Assembly (NCBI GenBank): GCA_017452785.1 | Contig: JAFTLT010000057.1 | Span: 47,693-111,692 of the forward strand | DNA: 64,000 nucleotides | Source of the DNA: Clostridia bacterium | Lineage (GTDB): Bacteria > Bacillota > Clostridia > Oscillospirales > Acutalibacteraceae | Direction of reading: 5' to 3' | In this document: piece after piece, positions 7,855 through 16,648 of the stretch | Numbering within the stretch: position 1 is the stretch's first letter | How the letters are laid out: each line of letters begins with the position of its first letter | The notes under the pieces: generated by a model | Told to the model about the DNA's origin: nothing | Seen by the model: the letters and a program-made list of their open reading frames with translations, nothing else | Databases searched by the model: none | Translations under genes and position numbers: made by a program

Positions 7855-9384
7855 ATGATAGGCGTTATCTACGCAAGATACTCTTCCGATAATCAGAAGG
7901 AAGAAAGTATTGACGGTCAGCTTCGTGAATGTAAAGCCTATGCCGAAAAGAATGGCATCCAAATAGTTGATACCTATATCGACAGAGCATTATCTGCCAA
8001 AACCGATAACAGACCAAGATTTCAGCAGATGATAAAAGACAGTGCTTCGAAGCATTTTGAGGTTATCCTTGTATGGAAGCTTGACCGCTTTGCCCGTAAC
8101 AGATATGACTCTGCTCATTACAAAAATATGCTTCGTAAAAACGGAGTTAAGGTTGTATCTATAACCGAAACCATATCTCAGGGTGCGGAGGGTATTCTGC
8201 TCGAAAGCTTGCTTGAAGGTATGGCTGAATACTACTCTGTTGAGCTTGCAGAAAAGGTTACAAGAGGCATGATGGAAAATGCTCTTAAGTGTAAATACAA
8301 CGGTGGTACCTTGCCGATAGGTTACAAAGTAGATAAAGAGCAGAATTATTTAATTGATGAGGTTACGGCACCTGCGGTAGTTTTAGCTTTCAAGAGCTAT
8401 GCCGAGGGTATGTCAATGCAACACATTGCAAATATGCTCAATTACCAAGGTGTACGCACTCACAAGAAAACCAAGTTGGATGTTGACATTGTTGCCCGTA
8501 TGTTACACAACCGAAAATATATTGGTGAATACAAATTTAAAGATGTTATTACACCGGGAGGAATTCCCGCAATAGTAGATAAGGAGTTGTTTGAATTGGT
8601 ACAGGAAAAAATGAAGCAGAATAAGAAGGCCCCTGCAAAGCACAAAGCGGAAGATGAATATCTTCTGACTACAAAGCTCTATTGCGGCAAGTGTCAGTGT
8701 CTTATGGTAGGTGAAAGCGGTACAAGCAGAACAAAGTTTGTACACCGATACTACAAGTGTGTTAGCGTAAAAAATCACAAGGACTGTGACAAGAAAACAG
8801 TTAAAAAGACTTGGATTGAGGATATTGTTGTTGACAGTATCCGCAGGCTCATTATGAATGATGAAACCATTGAGTTTTTAACTGACCAGGCACTTGAAAC
8901 CTTTAATAAAGAAAGCACTGTTCTCCCTATTCTGCAAAAACAATATGCGCAGACGCTTACGGCAATCAACAATCTTATTACAGCTATGGAAAAAGGTATT
9001 ATCACACCTACTACCAAAGAGCGTATGGAAGAGCTTGAAGCGGAAAAGAGCGAGCTTTCAATCAGGATTATGAAAGAGGAAATGTCAAGGCCAAAACTTA
9101 CCCGTGAGGAGATTTTATATTGGTTCTACAAGTTCCGTAAACTTAATCCAAAGAAGCTTGACCACAGAAGAACATTAATAAATAACTTTGTGAACTCAGT
9201 ATTCTTATTTGAAGACAGAATGGTAATTACCTTCAACTTCAAAGATGGTACTGAAACCATAACCTTTGCCGACCTCGAAAAGTCGGCATTGGGTTCGGAT
9301 TTGAAAGTGTCAGGTGCACCAAAACTGCTTTGGGAGAGATCTCAGAGCAGTATTTTTTCTACCAAAAACCTGCCGGGCATATAA
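7855..9384 (+). CDS. Large serine recombinase (site-specific integrase)
   Basis: A 509-residue large serine recombinase expected to insert and excise the element. The catalytic domain opens with IYARYSSDNQ, with the nucleophile serine at residue 10, and the arginines in KLDRFARNRYD belong to the active site. A recombinase domain follows, then a zinc ribbon (CGKCQCLM ... CVSVKNHKDC, about residues 279-306) and a coiled-coil C-terminus. It is the last gene of the mobilizable element. Attachment sites could not be identified. A GGAGG site precedes the ATG. Confidence 0.92.
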   Translation: MIGVIYARYSSDNQKEESIDGQLRECKAYAEKNGIQIVDTYIDRALSAKTDNRPRFQQMIKDSASKHFEVILVWKLDRFARNRYDSAHYKNMLRKNGVKVVSITETISQGAEGILLESLLEGMAEYYSVELAEKVTRGMMENALKCKYNGGTLPIGYKVDKEQNYLIDEVTAPAVVLAFKSYAEGMSMQHIANMLNYQGVRTHKKTKLDVDIVARMLHNRKYIGEYKFKDVITPGGIPAIVDKELFELVQEKMKQNKKAPAKHKAEDEYLLTTKLYCGKCQCLMVGESGTSRTKFVHRYYKCVSVKNHKDCDKKTVKKTWIEDIVVDSIRRLIMNDETIEFLTDQALETFNKESTVLPILQKQYAQTLTAINNLITAMEKGIITPTTKERMEELEAEKSELSIRIMKEEMSRPKLTREEILYWFYKFRKLNPKKLDHRRTLINNFVNSVFLFEDRMVITFNFKDGTETITFADLEKSALGSDLKVSGAPKLLWERSQSSIFSTKNLPGI

Positions 9385-9414
9385 CTCGGCAGGTTCTGTA
9401 ATATACAGTTTTTT
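9367..9414 (+). terminator. Tandem hairpins ending the recombinase transcript
   Basis: AACCTGCCG (9367-9375) pairs with CGGCAGGTT (9387-9395), overlapping the stop codon, and a second hairpin CTGTA-ATA-TACAG is followed by six T residues. Together they form a convincing intrinsic terminator between the recombinase and the convergent DUF3021 gene. Confidence 0.7.
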
Positions 9415-9433
9415 GCGTGGATATGCTCCCCTG

Positions 9434-9853
9434 TCAGCTTTTCAGCTGCTCATTTAATTTCTTGCTGACTTTACGCACGCAGACGTATACAATTCCCCAG
9501 ACGATGAAATAAACAGTGACAAATATTACGGTGAATATTGCAATCACTTGCGCCTTAAAGGGTATCCATGAGTTAATTATATAGCATACACTATATGCCA
9601 CATAAATCAGACTGAAATGACAAAGCAGTGATTTTGGCACACTCCAGTGCTCTATCTGATTAAACACGCTTGCACCTGACTGCAAAAAGGCTAAAATATA
9701 TGTAGATACCACCGCAGTGAAAATCTCAGTTCCGCTAAGTGAAAATTGCGGCAGGGTACACGATAGAATAAGCATAATTATTGACATAACTATAGGTCCG
9801 AAGCCGCCAAACATGAGACCTCTGTGTAAAAATTCTTTAAGGTATTTATTCAT
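9434..9853 (-). CDS. DUF3021-family membrane protein
   Basis: A 139-residue protein with four hydrophobic segments, at about residues 13-33, 40-60, 75-95 and 102-125, consistent with the DUF3021 family of four-helix membrane proteins. Members are usually encoded beside a LytTR DNA-binding protein, as here: its ATG overlaps the stop of the LytTR gene (TAATG). The pair is thought to act as a membrane-linked regulatory module; the signal is unknown. Confidence 0.8.
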   Translation of the reverse strand: MNKYLKEFLHRGLMFGGFGPIVMSIIMLILSCTLPQFSLSGTEIFTAVVSTYILAFLQSGASVFNQIEHWSVPKSLLCHFSLIYVAYSVCYIINSWIPFKAQVIAIFTVIFVTVYFIVWGIVYVCVRKVSKKLNEQLKS

Positions 9854-10284
9854 TATAAACCCAACCTTTCTTTAACTGTTTTCATTTGCCTTCTTGACAC
9901 ATAATCCTTGTGCGAGTTTTTAAATATAACAAGCATCGTGCCCGAAATTGATGTGTCGAATCTCTCAATCTTTCTGATATTCGCTATGCAGGACTGATTG
10001 ATTTTAACAAAGTTTTGTGATAAGGTTTCTTCAAGGTGATAAAGCCTGCATTTCAGCTGCAGCTTTTCATTTTCAGTCAATGCATAAATCTTACCTGAAT
10101 CCACAATAAAGCAATAAACCTCATCCGGTGTGAGAGCTACAGTATACTTATCTGTGTAACCAATCAGCTGAAGGTCACAGTCACTGACAAGGCGCTCAAT
10201 TTCGTCAACAAGCTTCGTTCTCTGTTTGGTGTAAACAATCACCTCCTCTTCTCTTTCGTCTGTAACATAAGCTGTAAATTTCAT
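9853..10284 (-). CDS. LytTR-type transcription regulator
   Basis: A 143-residue protein whose C-terminal 95 residues match the LytTR DNA-binding domain (DEVYCFIVDSGKIYALT ... FVKINQSCIANIRKIERFD ... YVSRRQMKTVKERLGL). There is no receiver domain, so it is not a classic response regulator. The ATG at 10284 has AAGGAGTG in front; an upstream frame lacks a site. It is coupled to the DUF3021 membrane protein, which probably controls it. The pair probably regulates itself. Confidence 0.85.
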   Translation of the reverse strand: MKFTAYVTDEREEEVIVYTKQRTKLVDEIERLVSDCDLQLIGYTDKYTVALTPDEVYCFIVDSGKIYALTENEKLQLKCRLYHLEETLSQNFVKINQSCIANIRKIERFDTSISGTMLVIFKNSHKDYVSRRQMKTVKERLGL

Positions 10285-10385
10285 GAAATCACTCCTTACA
10301 TCTGAAATATATATCATACCACCTGCTTTTTCAAGTAATTTTAAGTCTTCGGCTATTCAGACAAATTATTCGGCAGGGTACATAA

Positions 10386-10416
10386 AAAAGCAGACAACTC
10401 TGTGGCTGTCTGCTTT
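10386..10416 (-). terminator. Terminator of the putP-like gene
   Basis: AAAGCAGACA and TGTCTGCTTT form a ten-base-pair stem over a ten-base loop, with a T-run on the minus-strand side after the stem. It lies just past the stop codon of the sodium/proline symporter. Confidence 0.75.
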
Positions 10417-10432
10417 AAGCTTTAATATGAAA

Positions 10433-12037
10433 TTATTCTTCAATTGTGCCCGTTTTTGCCATTTCAAATTCGTCTTCGATTTCCTTTGAGGGCTTCTTAG
10501 TCAGAAGTGAAACAACAACTATAAATGCACATGAAACGAGGAATGCAGGCATAAGCTCATAAATTGAGAAGATGCCGCCGAATGCAGGCTTGAGAGCCAG
10601 CTTCCAGATGAAGACCATTGCAGCACCTGAAACCATACCTGCAATAGCACCGGGATAGGTTGTTCTCTTCCAGAAAAGTGAGAAGAGCATTATGGGACCG
10701 AAGGTTGCACCGAAGCCTGACCATGCGAAGGAAACTATATCAAAGATAACGCTTTCCTCATCCCATGCAATTGCTATGCCGATTATTGAAATTATTAGAA
10801 GTGCAATTCTTGACACCCACATAACTGATTTGTCATCTGCATCTTTCTTTGTCAGCTTTTTGAAAAGGCTTGTTGCCTTAGGTGACTTTTCATAGATATT
10901 CTTTGCAAAAGCTGAGGAAGCAATGAGAAGATATGAATCAGATGAGCTGATTGTTGCGGCAAGAATACCTGCCATAACAACACCTGCAAGCAGTGCAGGA
11001 AGAAGTGCCTGTGAAAGATTGATAAAGATATTCTCTGCTCCGGCACTTGAGAGAAGACTTGCCTCTGCCGGGAAGATTGCTCTGCCGATAACACCGATGC
11101 AAACTGCAGCAAAGAGTGAAATGAAAACCCATACAGTTGCAATACGGCGTGACTTCTTAAGCTCGCTTGTCTTTCTGATTGCCATAAATCTCAGAAGCAC
11201 CTGAGGAATACCGAAGTAACCAAGACCCCATGATGCAGTTGAAAGAATGGTAAGAAGACCGTATTCGCTTGCCTCGCCGAACTGAGGAACACCGTTAATT
11301 ACTGTCTGAACACCGTCAATAGTCTGGGGTGTTGCCATGCTCGTGAGTGAAAGATATCCGGGAATTGCCTGAGCATTAGCAATAACTGCATCAATACCGC
11401 CTGCGTTGATGGTACCTGTAACAAGAACCGTAACGAGAGCCACAACCATAACGATAGCCTGCATAAAGTCAGAAACGCTCTCAGCAAGAAAACCGCCAAG
11501 GAAGGTGTAGAACACAACGAAAACTGCACCGACGATAAGCATTGAATGATAGCTGTAACCAAAAAGTGTGCTGAAAAGCTTACCGCAGGTTACAAAACAG
11601 CTCGAAGCGTAAACAGTGAAGAAAATAAGAATAAATACAGCTGAAAGAGTCATAATGATATTCTTCTTTTCGTGATATCTGTTTGAGAAAAATTCGGGAA
11701 TTGTAATAGCGTTGCCTGCAACTGAAGAATATTTTCTCAGACGCTTGGCAACAACAAGCCAGTTGACATATGTACCGATAGCAAGGCCGATAGCCGTCCA
11801 CGCTGCGTCAGCAATGCCGCACCAATAAGCAACACCGGGCAGACCCATAAGCAACCAGCCACTCATATCTGAAGCTTCAGCGCTCATTGCTGCAACCCAA
11901 GGTCCGAGTGTTCTGCCACCGATAAAGTAATCCTCTGAGCTTTTGTTTGAACGTTTGGCATAAAAAAGACCGATGCCTATAACAATAAGCATATAGCCTG
12001 CCATTGCAAGAAAAATTTTTAAAGTTGATGAATCCAT
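10433..12037 (-). CDS. putP: Sodium/proline symporter
   Basis: A 534-residue member of the sodium:solute symporter family with about thirteen membrane segments. The motifs GGRTLGPWVAAMSAEASDMS near residues 40-59 and the WGLGYFGIPQ and ISSSDSYLLIASSAF segments are typical of PutP, which imports proline together with sodium. I use the ATG at 12037 because CGGAGG precedes it. It stands alone with its own terminator. Substrate assignment to proline rests on family resemblance; related carriers take other solutes. Confidence 0.85.
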   Translation of the reverse strand: MDSSTLKIFLAMAGYMLIVIGIGLFYAKRSNKSSEDYFIGGRTLGPWVAAMSAEASDMSGWLLMGLPGVAYWCGIADAAWTAIGLAIGTYVNWLVVAKRLRKYSSVAGNAITIPEFFSNRYHEKKNIIMTLSAVFILIFFTVYASSCFVTCGKLFSTLFGYSYHSMLIVGAVFVVFYTFLGGFLAESVSDFMQAIVMVVALVTVLVTGTINAGGIDAVIANAQAIPGYLSLTSMATPQTIDGVQTVINGVPQFGEASEYGLLTILSTASWGLGYFGIPQVLLRFMAIRKTSELKKSRRIATVWVFISLFAAVCIGVIGRAIFPAEASLLSSAGAENIFINLSQALLPALLAGVVMAGILAATISSSDSYLLIASSAFAKNIYEKSPKATSLFKKLTKKDADDKSVMWVSRIALLIISIIGIAIAWDEESVIFDIVSFAWSGFGATFGPIMLFSLFWKRTTYPGAIAGMVSGAAMVFIWKLALKPAFGGIFSIYELMPAFLVSCAFIVVVSLLTKKPSKEIEDEFEMAKTGTIEE

Positions 12038-12236
12038 TGATTTTCCTCCGATCAAATAAATAGGAGTTTATTCTATCACATTTTTTTAGCTTTGTAAAGT
12101 AGTAAATCGTTGAAATTAATTATTAAGTCGAAAAAAGTAATAAGATTTCTTTTCGCCAATGTTAACATCTTTCATAAAATATAGACTTTAACAGTAGGTT
12201 GTGTTAGTATATAAAAAAGTATTGTGAGGTAAAAAA

Positions 12237-12773
12237 ATGAATTTAGCAAATAAACTGACGGTCTTCCGTCTTGTACTCGTGCCGTTTTATTTGGTGTTTA
12301 TGCTTTTTGATTTCACGGCATATAACCGATATATTGCTCTTGGAATATTTATAATTGCAACCATAACAGATAAGCTTGACGGCAGCATAGCAAGAAAATA
12401 TAATATGATAACATCCTTCGGCAAATTTATGGACCCGATTGCAGATAAGCTCCTTGTTTGTTCCGCACTTGTTTGCCTGACATCACTTGACGAAATTCCT
12501 GCATGGGTGGTCATAACCATAATTGCAAGAGAATTTTTAATAAGCGGCATAAGAATTATTGCGGCTGAGGGCGGTGTTGCCATTGCAGCCTCTTGGTGGG
12601 GTAAAACAAAAACAATTGCTCAGATGGTAATGACAATTGTTATAATAGCTGATATTGATGCACTCTTTATTGTCGAGCAGATTTTGATTTATCTGTCTTT
12701 GCTGCTCACTGTCATATCTGCCGCAGACTATCTCATTAAGAACAAAAATGTACTTACATTTAAGGATAAATAA
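12237..12773 (+). CDS. pgsA: CDP-diacylglycerol-glycerol-3-phosphate 3-phosphatidyltransferase
   Basis: A 178-residue membrane enzyme that makes phosphatidylglycerophosphate, the committed step to phosphatidylglycerol. The CDP-alcohol phosphotransferase motif is complete: DKLDGSIARKYN, then GKFMDPIADK (about residues 46-72), supplying the metal-binding aspartates. Several hydrophobic helices follow. A GAGG site precedes the ATG, and TTAACA (12188) with TATAAA (12210) at 16-base spacing is a plausible promoter. It precedes metG. Confidence 0.92.
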   Translation: MNLANKLTVFRLVLVPFYLVFMLFDFTAYNRYIALGIFIIATITDKLDGSIARKYNMITSFGKFMDPIADKLLVCSALVCLTSLDEIPAWVVITIIAREFLISGIRIIAAEGGVAIAASWWGKTKTIAQMVMTIVIIADIDALFIVEQILIYLSLLLTVISAADYLIKNKNVLTFKDK

Positions 12774-12794
12774 CTTATTGATATTGACAAACAG

Positions 12795-12827
12795 CTCCCT
12801 TTATTGGTAAAATAAAGGGAGTAATTA
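12795..12827 (+). terminator. Terminator after pgsA
   Basis: CTCCCTTTATT and AATAAAGGGAG form a perfect eleven-base-pair stem with a five-base loop, followed by TAATTATTTT. A TTGACA at 12784 and TAAAAT at 12808 with 18-base spacing overlap the hairpin and could serve as a metG promoter, but the terminator reading is stronger. Confidence 0.65.
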
Positions 12828-12842
12828 TTTTGAAAGGAAGTT

Positions 12843-14786
12843 ATGTTTATGAATAAAGGTAAGTTTTATATCACCACCGCAATTGCATACACTTCAAGAA
12901 AACCCCACATCGGCAACAGCTATGAAATTGTGCTGACAGATGCAATTGCCCGCTTCAAGAGATTTCAGGGCTATGATGTTTTCTTCCTCACAGGCACTGA
13001 CGAACACGGTCAGAAAATTGAGGAATATGCAAAGAGCGCAGGTGTAACACCCAAGGAGTATGTTGACAAGGTTGCTGCTGAAATAAGAGGGATCTGCGAC
13101 ACACTCAACACCACATATGACAAGTTTATCAGAACAACAGACGATTATCACGAAAAGGTTGTTCAGAAGATATTCAAGAAGCTCTATGATCAGGGCGATA
13201 TTTATAAGAGCGAATATGAAGGTCTTTACTGCACTCCCTGCGAAAGCTTCTGGACTGAGGCTCAGCTTGTTGACGGCAAATGCCCTGACTGCGGCAGAGA
13301 AGTAAAAAAAGCAAAGGAAGAGGCATATTTCCTTCGTCTGTCAAAGTATCAGAAGCAGCTTGAAGAATATATCGAAAGCAACGATAACTTCATCTATCCT
13401 GAATCACGCAAGAAGGAAATGCTCAACAACTTTATAAAGCCGGGACTTCAGGATCTCTGCGTTTCAAGAACATCCTTTAAATGGGGCATCCCTGTTTCAT
13501 TTGACGATAAGCATGTTGTTTACGTTTGGATCGATGCACTTTCAAACTATATCACTGCTCTCGGCTATGACCCCGACGGCAGCGGTGAGCTTTACAATAA
13601 ATACTGGCCTGCAGATGTGCACATCATCGGTAAGGATATTGTGCGTTTCCACACAATTTATTGGCCCATTATGCTTATGGCACTTGGTGAGCCTTTACCC
13701 AAGCAGGTTTACGGTCACCCGTGGCTTCTTTTCGGCACCGATAAGATGTCAAAATCAAGAGGCAATGTTATTTATGCTGACGAGCTCTCACAGCTTATTG
13801 GTGTTGATGCTGTAAGATATTATCTTCTCTCAGAAATGCCTCACGCTAATGACGGCTCAATCTCATATGAAACAATCATTGAGAGATATAACTCAGACCT
13901 TGCCAACACTCTCGGCAACCTTGTTAACAGAACAGTTGCTATGACCAACAAGTATTTCGCAGGTGAAATCAAGGCTCCCACAGCTGCAGCGGCACTTGAC
14001 GATGAGCTTAAGGCATTCGCACTTGAAACACTCAAAACAGTTGAAAGCAAGATTGACTCTTATCATATGGCAGATGCTGTTGAGGCTGTTATCAACCTTG
14101 CAAAGCGTTGTAACAAATATATTGACGAAACTGCTCCCTGGGCACTTGCAAAGGACGAAGCAAACCATGAGAGACTCGGCACAGTGCTTTATAATCTCCT
14201 CGAAGGCATCCGTTATATTGCCGTTCTTCTCAAAGCATTTATGCCTGACACATCAAAGGCTATTCTTTCACAGATTAACTGTGATATTGACTCATATGAA
14301 AGCCTTGGCTCATTCGGTGCACTCCTTGCAGGCGGCAAGGTTGGCGAAGCTACTCCCCTGTTTGCCCGTATTGATGCTGAAAAGATGCTCGCTGACATAG
14401 AGGCTCAGCAAAAGGCAGCTCAAGCTAAGGAAAAGAGTATTGAAGAAATTGAAGGCGTTGCAAAAATCGGCATTGAAGATTTTGCCAAGGTTGACCTCAG
14501 AGTTGCAAAAGTCATTGACTGTGAACCCGTTAAGAGAGCTAAAAAGCTTCTTAAGCTCACACTTGACGACGGCACCGGCAAAGACAGAACTGTAGCTTCA
14601 GGCATCGCTAAATGGTACAAGCCCGAAGACCTTATAGGCAAGAGCGTTATTGTTGTGTCAAACCTTAAGCCTGCCGTGCTTTGCGGAGTTGAAAGTCAGG
14701 GCATGATTCTTGCAGCGGACTGCAGTGAAGATGATGTTAAGGTTATTTTTGTTGACGGCATTCCTGCAGGCTCAAAGGTAAGATAA
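12843..14786 (+). CDS. metG: Methionine-tRNA ligase
   Basis: A 647-residue class I aminoacyl-tRNA synthetase that charges tRNA-Met. Seen are the HIGH-type motif KPHIGNSY, a zinc site CTPCESFW ... CPDCGREV near residues 128-148, and KMSKSRGNV near residue 300. The last 110 residues (EDFAKVDLRVAKVIDC ... KSVIVVSNLKP) are the OB-fold tRNA-binding dimerisation domain. A second ATG two codons in is an equal start choice. TatD follows after one base, so the two are co-transcribed. Confidence 0.97.
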   Translation: MFMNKGKFYITTAIAYTSRKPHIGNSYEIVLTDAIARFKRFQGYDVFFLTGTDEHGQKIEEYAKSAGVTPKEYVDKVAAEIRGICDTLNTTYDKFIRTTDDYHEKVVQKIFKKLYDQGDIYKSEYEGLYCTPCESFWTEAQLVDGKCPDCGREVKKAKEEAYFLRLSKYQKQLEEYIESNDNFIYPESRKKEMLNNFIKPGLQDLCVSRTSFKWGIPVSFDDKHVVYVWIDALSNYITALGYDPDGSGELYNKYWPADVHIIGKDIVRFHTIYWPIMLMALGEPLPKQVYGHPWLLFGTDKMSKSRGNVIYADELSQLIGVDAVRYYLLSEMPHANDGSISYETIIERYNSDLANTLGNLVNRTVAMTNKYFAGEIKAPTAAAALDDELKAFALETLKTVESKIDSYHMADAVEAVINLAKRCNKYIDETAPWALAKDEANHERLGTVLYNLLEGIRYIAVLLKAFMPDTSKAILSQINCDIDSYESLGSFGALLAGGKVGEATPLFARIDAEKMLADIEAQQKAAQAKEKSIEEIEGVAKIGIEDFAKVDLRVAKVIDCEPVKRAKKLLKLTLDDGTGKDRTVASGIAKWYKPEDLIGKSVIVVSNLKPAVLCGVESQGMILAADCSEDDVKVIFVDGIPAGSKVR

Positions 14787-14787
14787 A

Positions 14788-15558
14788 ATGTATAAGAATA
14801 TTTTTGACACTCATGCACATTATGATGATGAGCGTTTCAATGAGGACAGAGATGAACTTCTGTCCTCTCTGTTTAAAGGAAGCGTTTCACACATTATAAA
14901 CTGCGGCTGCGATTTAAAATCGAGCCTTACCACAATTGAGCTTGCTGAAAAGTACCCTCAGCTTTATGCTGCAATTGGCGTTCACGCTCACGAGGCAAGT
15001 GATTGTACGGCTGAAGATTTAGCCGAAATTAAAAAGCTCTACAGCCACAGTAAGGTTGTAGCAGTAGGCGAAATAGGTCTTGACTATTATTATGATTTTT
15101 CGCCCAGAGACAGGCAGATTGAGGTTTTCACTCAGCAGGTGAAACTTGCCAATGAGCTGGACCTGCCCGTCATTATCCACGACAGAGAGGCTCACGAGGA
15201 CACCCTGAATATTTTAAAAGACCTGAGACCCAAAGGTGTTGTTCACTGCTTTTCAGGCTCAAAAGAAATGGCAGAGGAAATCGTCAAGCTAGGACTTTAC
15301 ATCGGTCTTGGCGGTGCTGTCACCTTCAAAAATGCAAGGCGACCCATTGAGGTTGCGGAGTATCTGCCTCTTGACAGACTTCTTCTTGAAACAGATGCAC
15401 CTTATATGACACCTGTGCCTTTCAGGGGCAAGAGATGCGATTCTGCCCACATAGCCTACACTGCTGAAAAAATTGCAGAAGTAAAGAGTATGGATGTGCA
15501 GGAGCTTATTGATATCTGCAACAGAAACGCAAAAAAACTCTTCGGCATAAATGAGTAA
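14788..15558 (+). CDS. tatD: TatD-family metal-dependent deoxyribonuclease
   Basis: A 256-residue TIM-barrel hydrolase of the TatD family. The metal-binding FDTHAHYDD stands at residues 6-14, with AVGEIGLDYYYDFS, PVIIHDREAHEDT, VHCFSGSKEMAE and LLLETDAPYMTP further on, all in the family order. It begins one base after metG, a linkage common in Firmicutes. Members have been described as DNases/exonucleases; the cellular role is quality control of DNA or nucleotides. Confidence 0.93.
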   Translation: MYKNIFDTHAHYDDERFNEDRDELLSSLFKGSVSHIINCGCDLKSSLTTIELAEKYPQLYAAIGVHAHEASDCTAEDLAEIKKLYSHSKVVAVGEIGLDYYYDFSPRDRQIEVFTQQVKLANELDLPVIIHDREAHEDTLNILKDLRPKGVVHCFSGSKEMAEEIVKLGLYIGLGGAVTFKNARRPIEVAEYLPLDRLLLETDAPYMTPVPFRGKRCDSAHIAYTAEKIAEVKSMDVQELIDICNRNAKKLFGINE

Positions 15559-15567
15559 AGTTTTTTG

Positions 15568-15591
15568 ATTACTTTTTTACAAAAAAGTAAT
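15568..15591. repeat. Perfect hairpin, part of a dispersed element
   Basis: ATTACTTTTTT and AAAAAAGTAAT form an eleven-base inverted repeat with a two-base loop directly after tatD. The following AAAAAGTAATGCC is shared with the repeat at 20446-20458 in the opposite orientation, so it seems to be a dispersed intergenic element that may also terminate transcription. Confidence 0.5.
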
Positions 15592-15630
15592 GCCTGCCCG
15601 GCGAGGGCAACAAAGGAAATAATAAAAGTG

Positions 15631-15665
15631 CAACCGACAGAGAGCTTTTTCTGTCGGTTGTTTTA
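15631..15665. terminator. Terminator between convergent tatD and prmA
   Basis: CAACCGACAG pairs perfectly with CTGTCGGTTG over a ten-base loop, followed by TTTTAATG on the plus side. It separates the plus-strand metG-tatD operon from the minus-strand prmA. Confidence 0.75.
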
Positions 15666-15720
15666 ATGAAGTTTTACCTCTGTGACACTCTACTCCCCTT
15701 TTCGGCAGAGTACACGCAAT

Positions 15721-16647
15721 TCATAATTTTTTCGTCTCAAAGCAGACCCAACCGCCCTTGGTGTGTCTTGCCACAATTTCAAAGCCGTACTTTGCGAATG
15801 CATCAATAACATCCTGCTCTCTTGTGTCGATAATGCCTGAGGTGATAAAAAGAGCATCGTCCTTCATAAACTTCGCCACATCCTTGCAGAACATAATGAT
15901 AACATCAGCCACAATATTAGCCACAACCACATCATATTTGCCCTCAACCTTATCTGTCAGGTTGCCCTGAAGAATGGTATATTCGGGCTCACGAAGGTTG
16001 TTAACTTCGCCGTTTTCCTGAGCGGTTTTAACGGCAAGTGCGTCAATGTCAACGCCAACTGCCTTTTCGGCACCAAGAAGAAGTGAAGCAATTGAAAGTA
16101 TGCCACTTCCGCAGCCAATATCAAGCACACTGACACCGGGCTTTATGTGCTTTTCAAGAGTTTCAAGGCAAAGGCGTGTTGTTTCGTGGGTACCTGTGCC
16201 AAAAGCAAGACCCGGCTCAATGTTGAGCACCGCCCTGCCCTGAGGGTCATATTCATCTTCCCAAGTAGGTCTTATGAGGAGCTTCTCACCAACGGGAATG
16301 GGGTGAAAATACTGCTTCCAGTTGTTTTCCCAGTCTTCATTTTTGCACTGATTGAGGATAATCTCGCTGTCAATATTTTCGGCAGAGTACCTCTCACGAA
16401 GAAATGCAACAGCCTCCATAGGATTTTCCTCAGGTGAAATGTAGACATGCACAATTGCCTTGCTTCTGTCTTTTTTGAGCAAATCCTCGTCAATAAGGTC
16501 AATGTGAGCTATCTCCCAAGCCTCTTTTTCAAGGTCACGGTAATCTTCAATATAGATGCCGTAGGGTACAACCATTGAGGCTATGTCACCTGCTTTGTCA
16601 ATATCATCTGCGTTAACGCTGATTTTTACTTCTGTCCAATCGCTCAT
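15721..16647 (-). CDS. prmA: Ribosomal protein L11 methyltransferase
   Basis: A 308-residue SAM-dependent methyltransferase that methylates ribosomal protein L11. The SAM-binding core is VLDIGCGSGILSIASLLLGA near residue 176, preceded by GLAFGTGTHETTRLCLE, the PrmA signature, and followed by VVANIVADVI. The N-terminal 100 residues form the substrate-recognition domain. Its ribosome binding site lies within the end of the upstream GH13 gene, two bases away. The stop codon falls in an AATTATGAATTGCG repeat. Confidence 0.95.
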   Translation of the reverse strand: MSDWTEVKISVNADDIDKAGDIASMVVPYGIYIEDYRDLEKEAWEIAHIDLIDEDLLKKDRSKAIVHVYISPEENPMEAVAFLRERYSAENIDSEIILNQCKNEDWENNWKQYFHPIPVGEKLLIRPTWEDEYDPQGRAVLNIEPGLAFGTGTHETTRLCLETLEKHIKPGVSVLDIGCGSGILSIASLLLGAEKAVGVDIDALAVKTAQENGEVNNLREPEYTILQGNLTDKVEGKYDVVVANIVADVIIMFCKDVAKFMKDDALFITSGIIDTREQDVIDAFAKYGFEIVARHTKGGWVCFETKKL

Positions 16648-16648
16648 T

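Noticed and set aside
12784-12813. TTGACA-18-TAAAAT as metG promoter
   Set aside because: Not dismissed fully, but it overlaps a perfect terminator hairpin with a loop at the -10 position, so I list the hairpin as the main feature.
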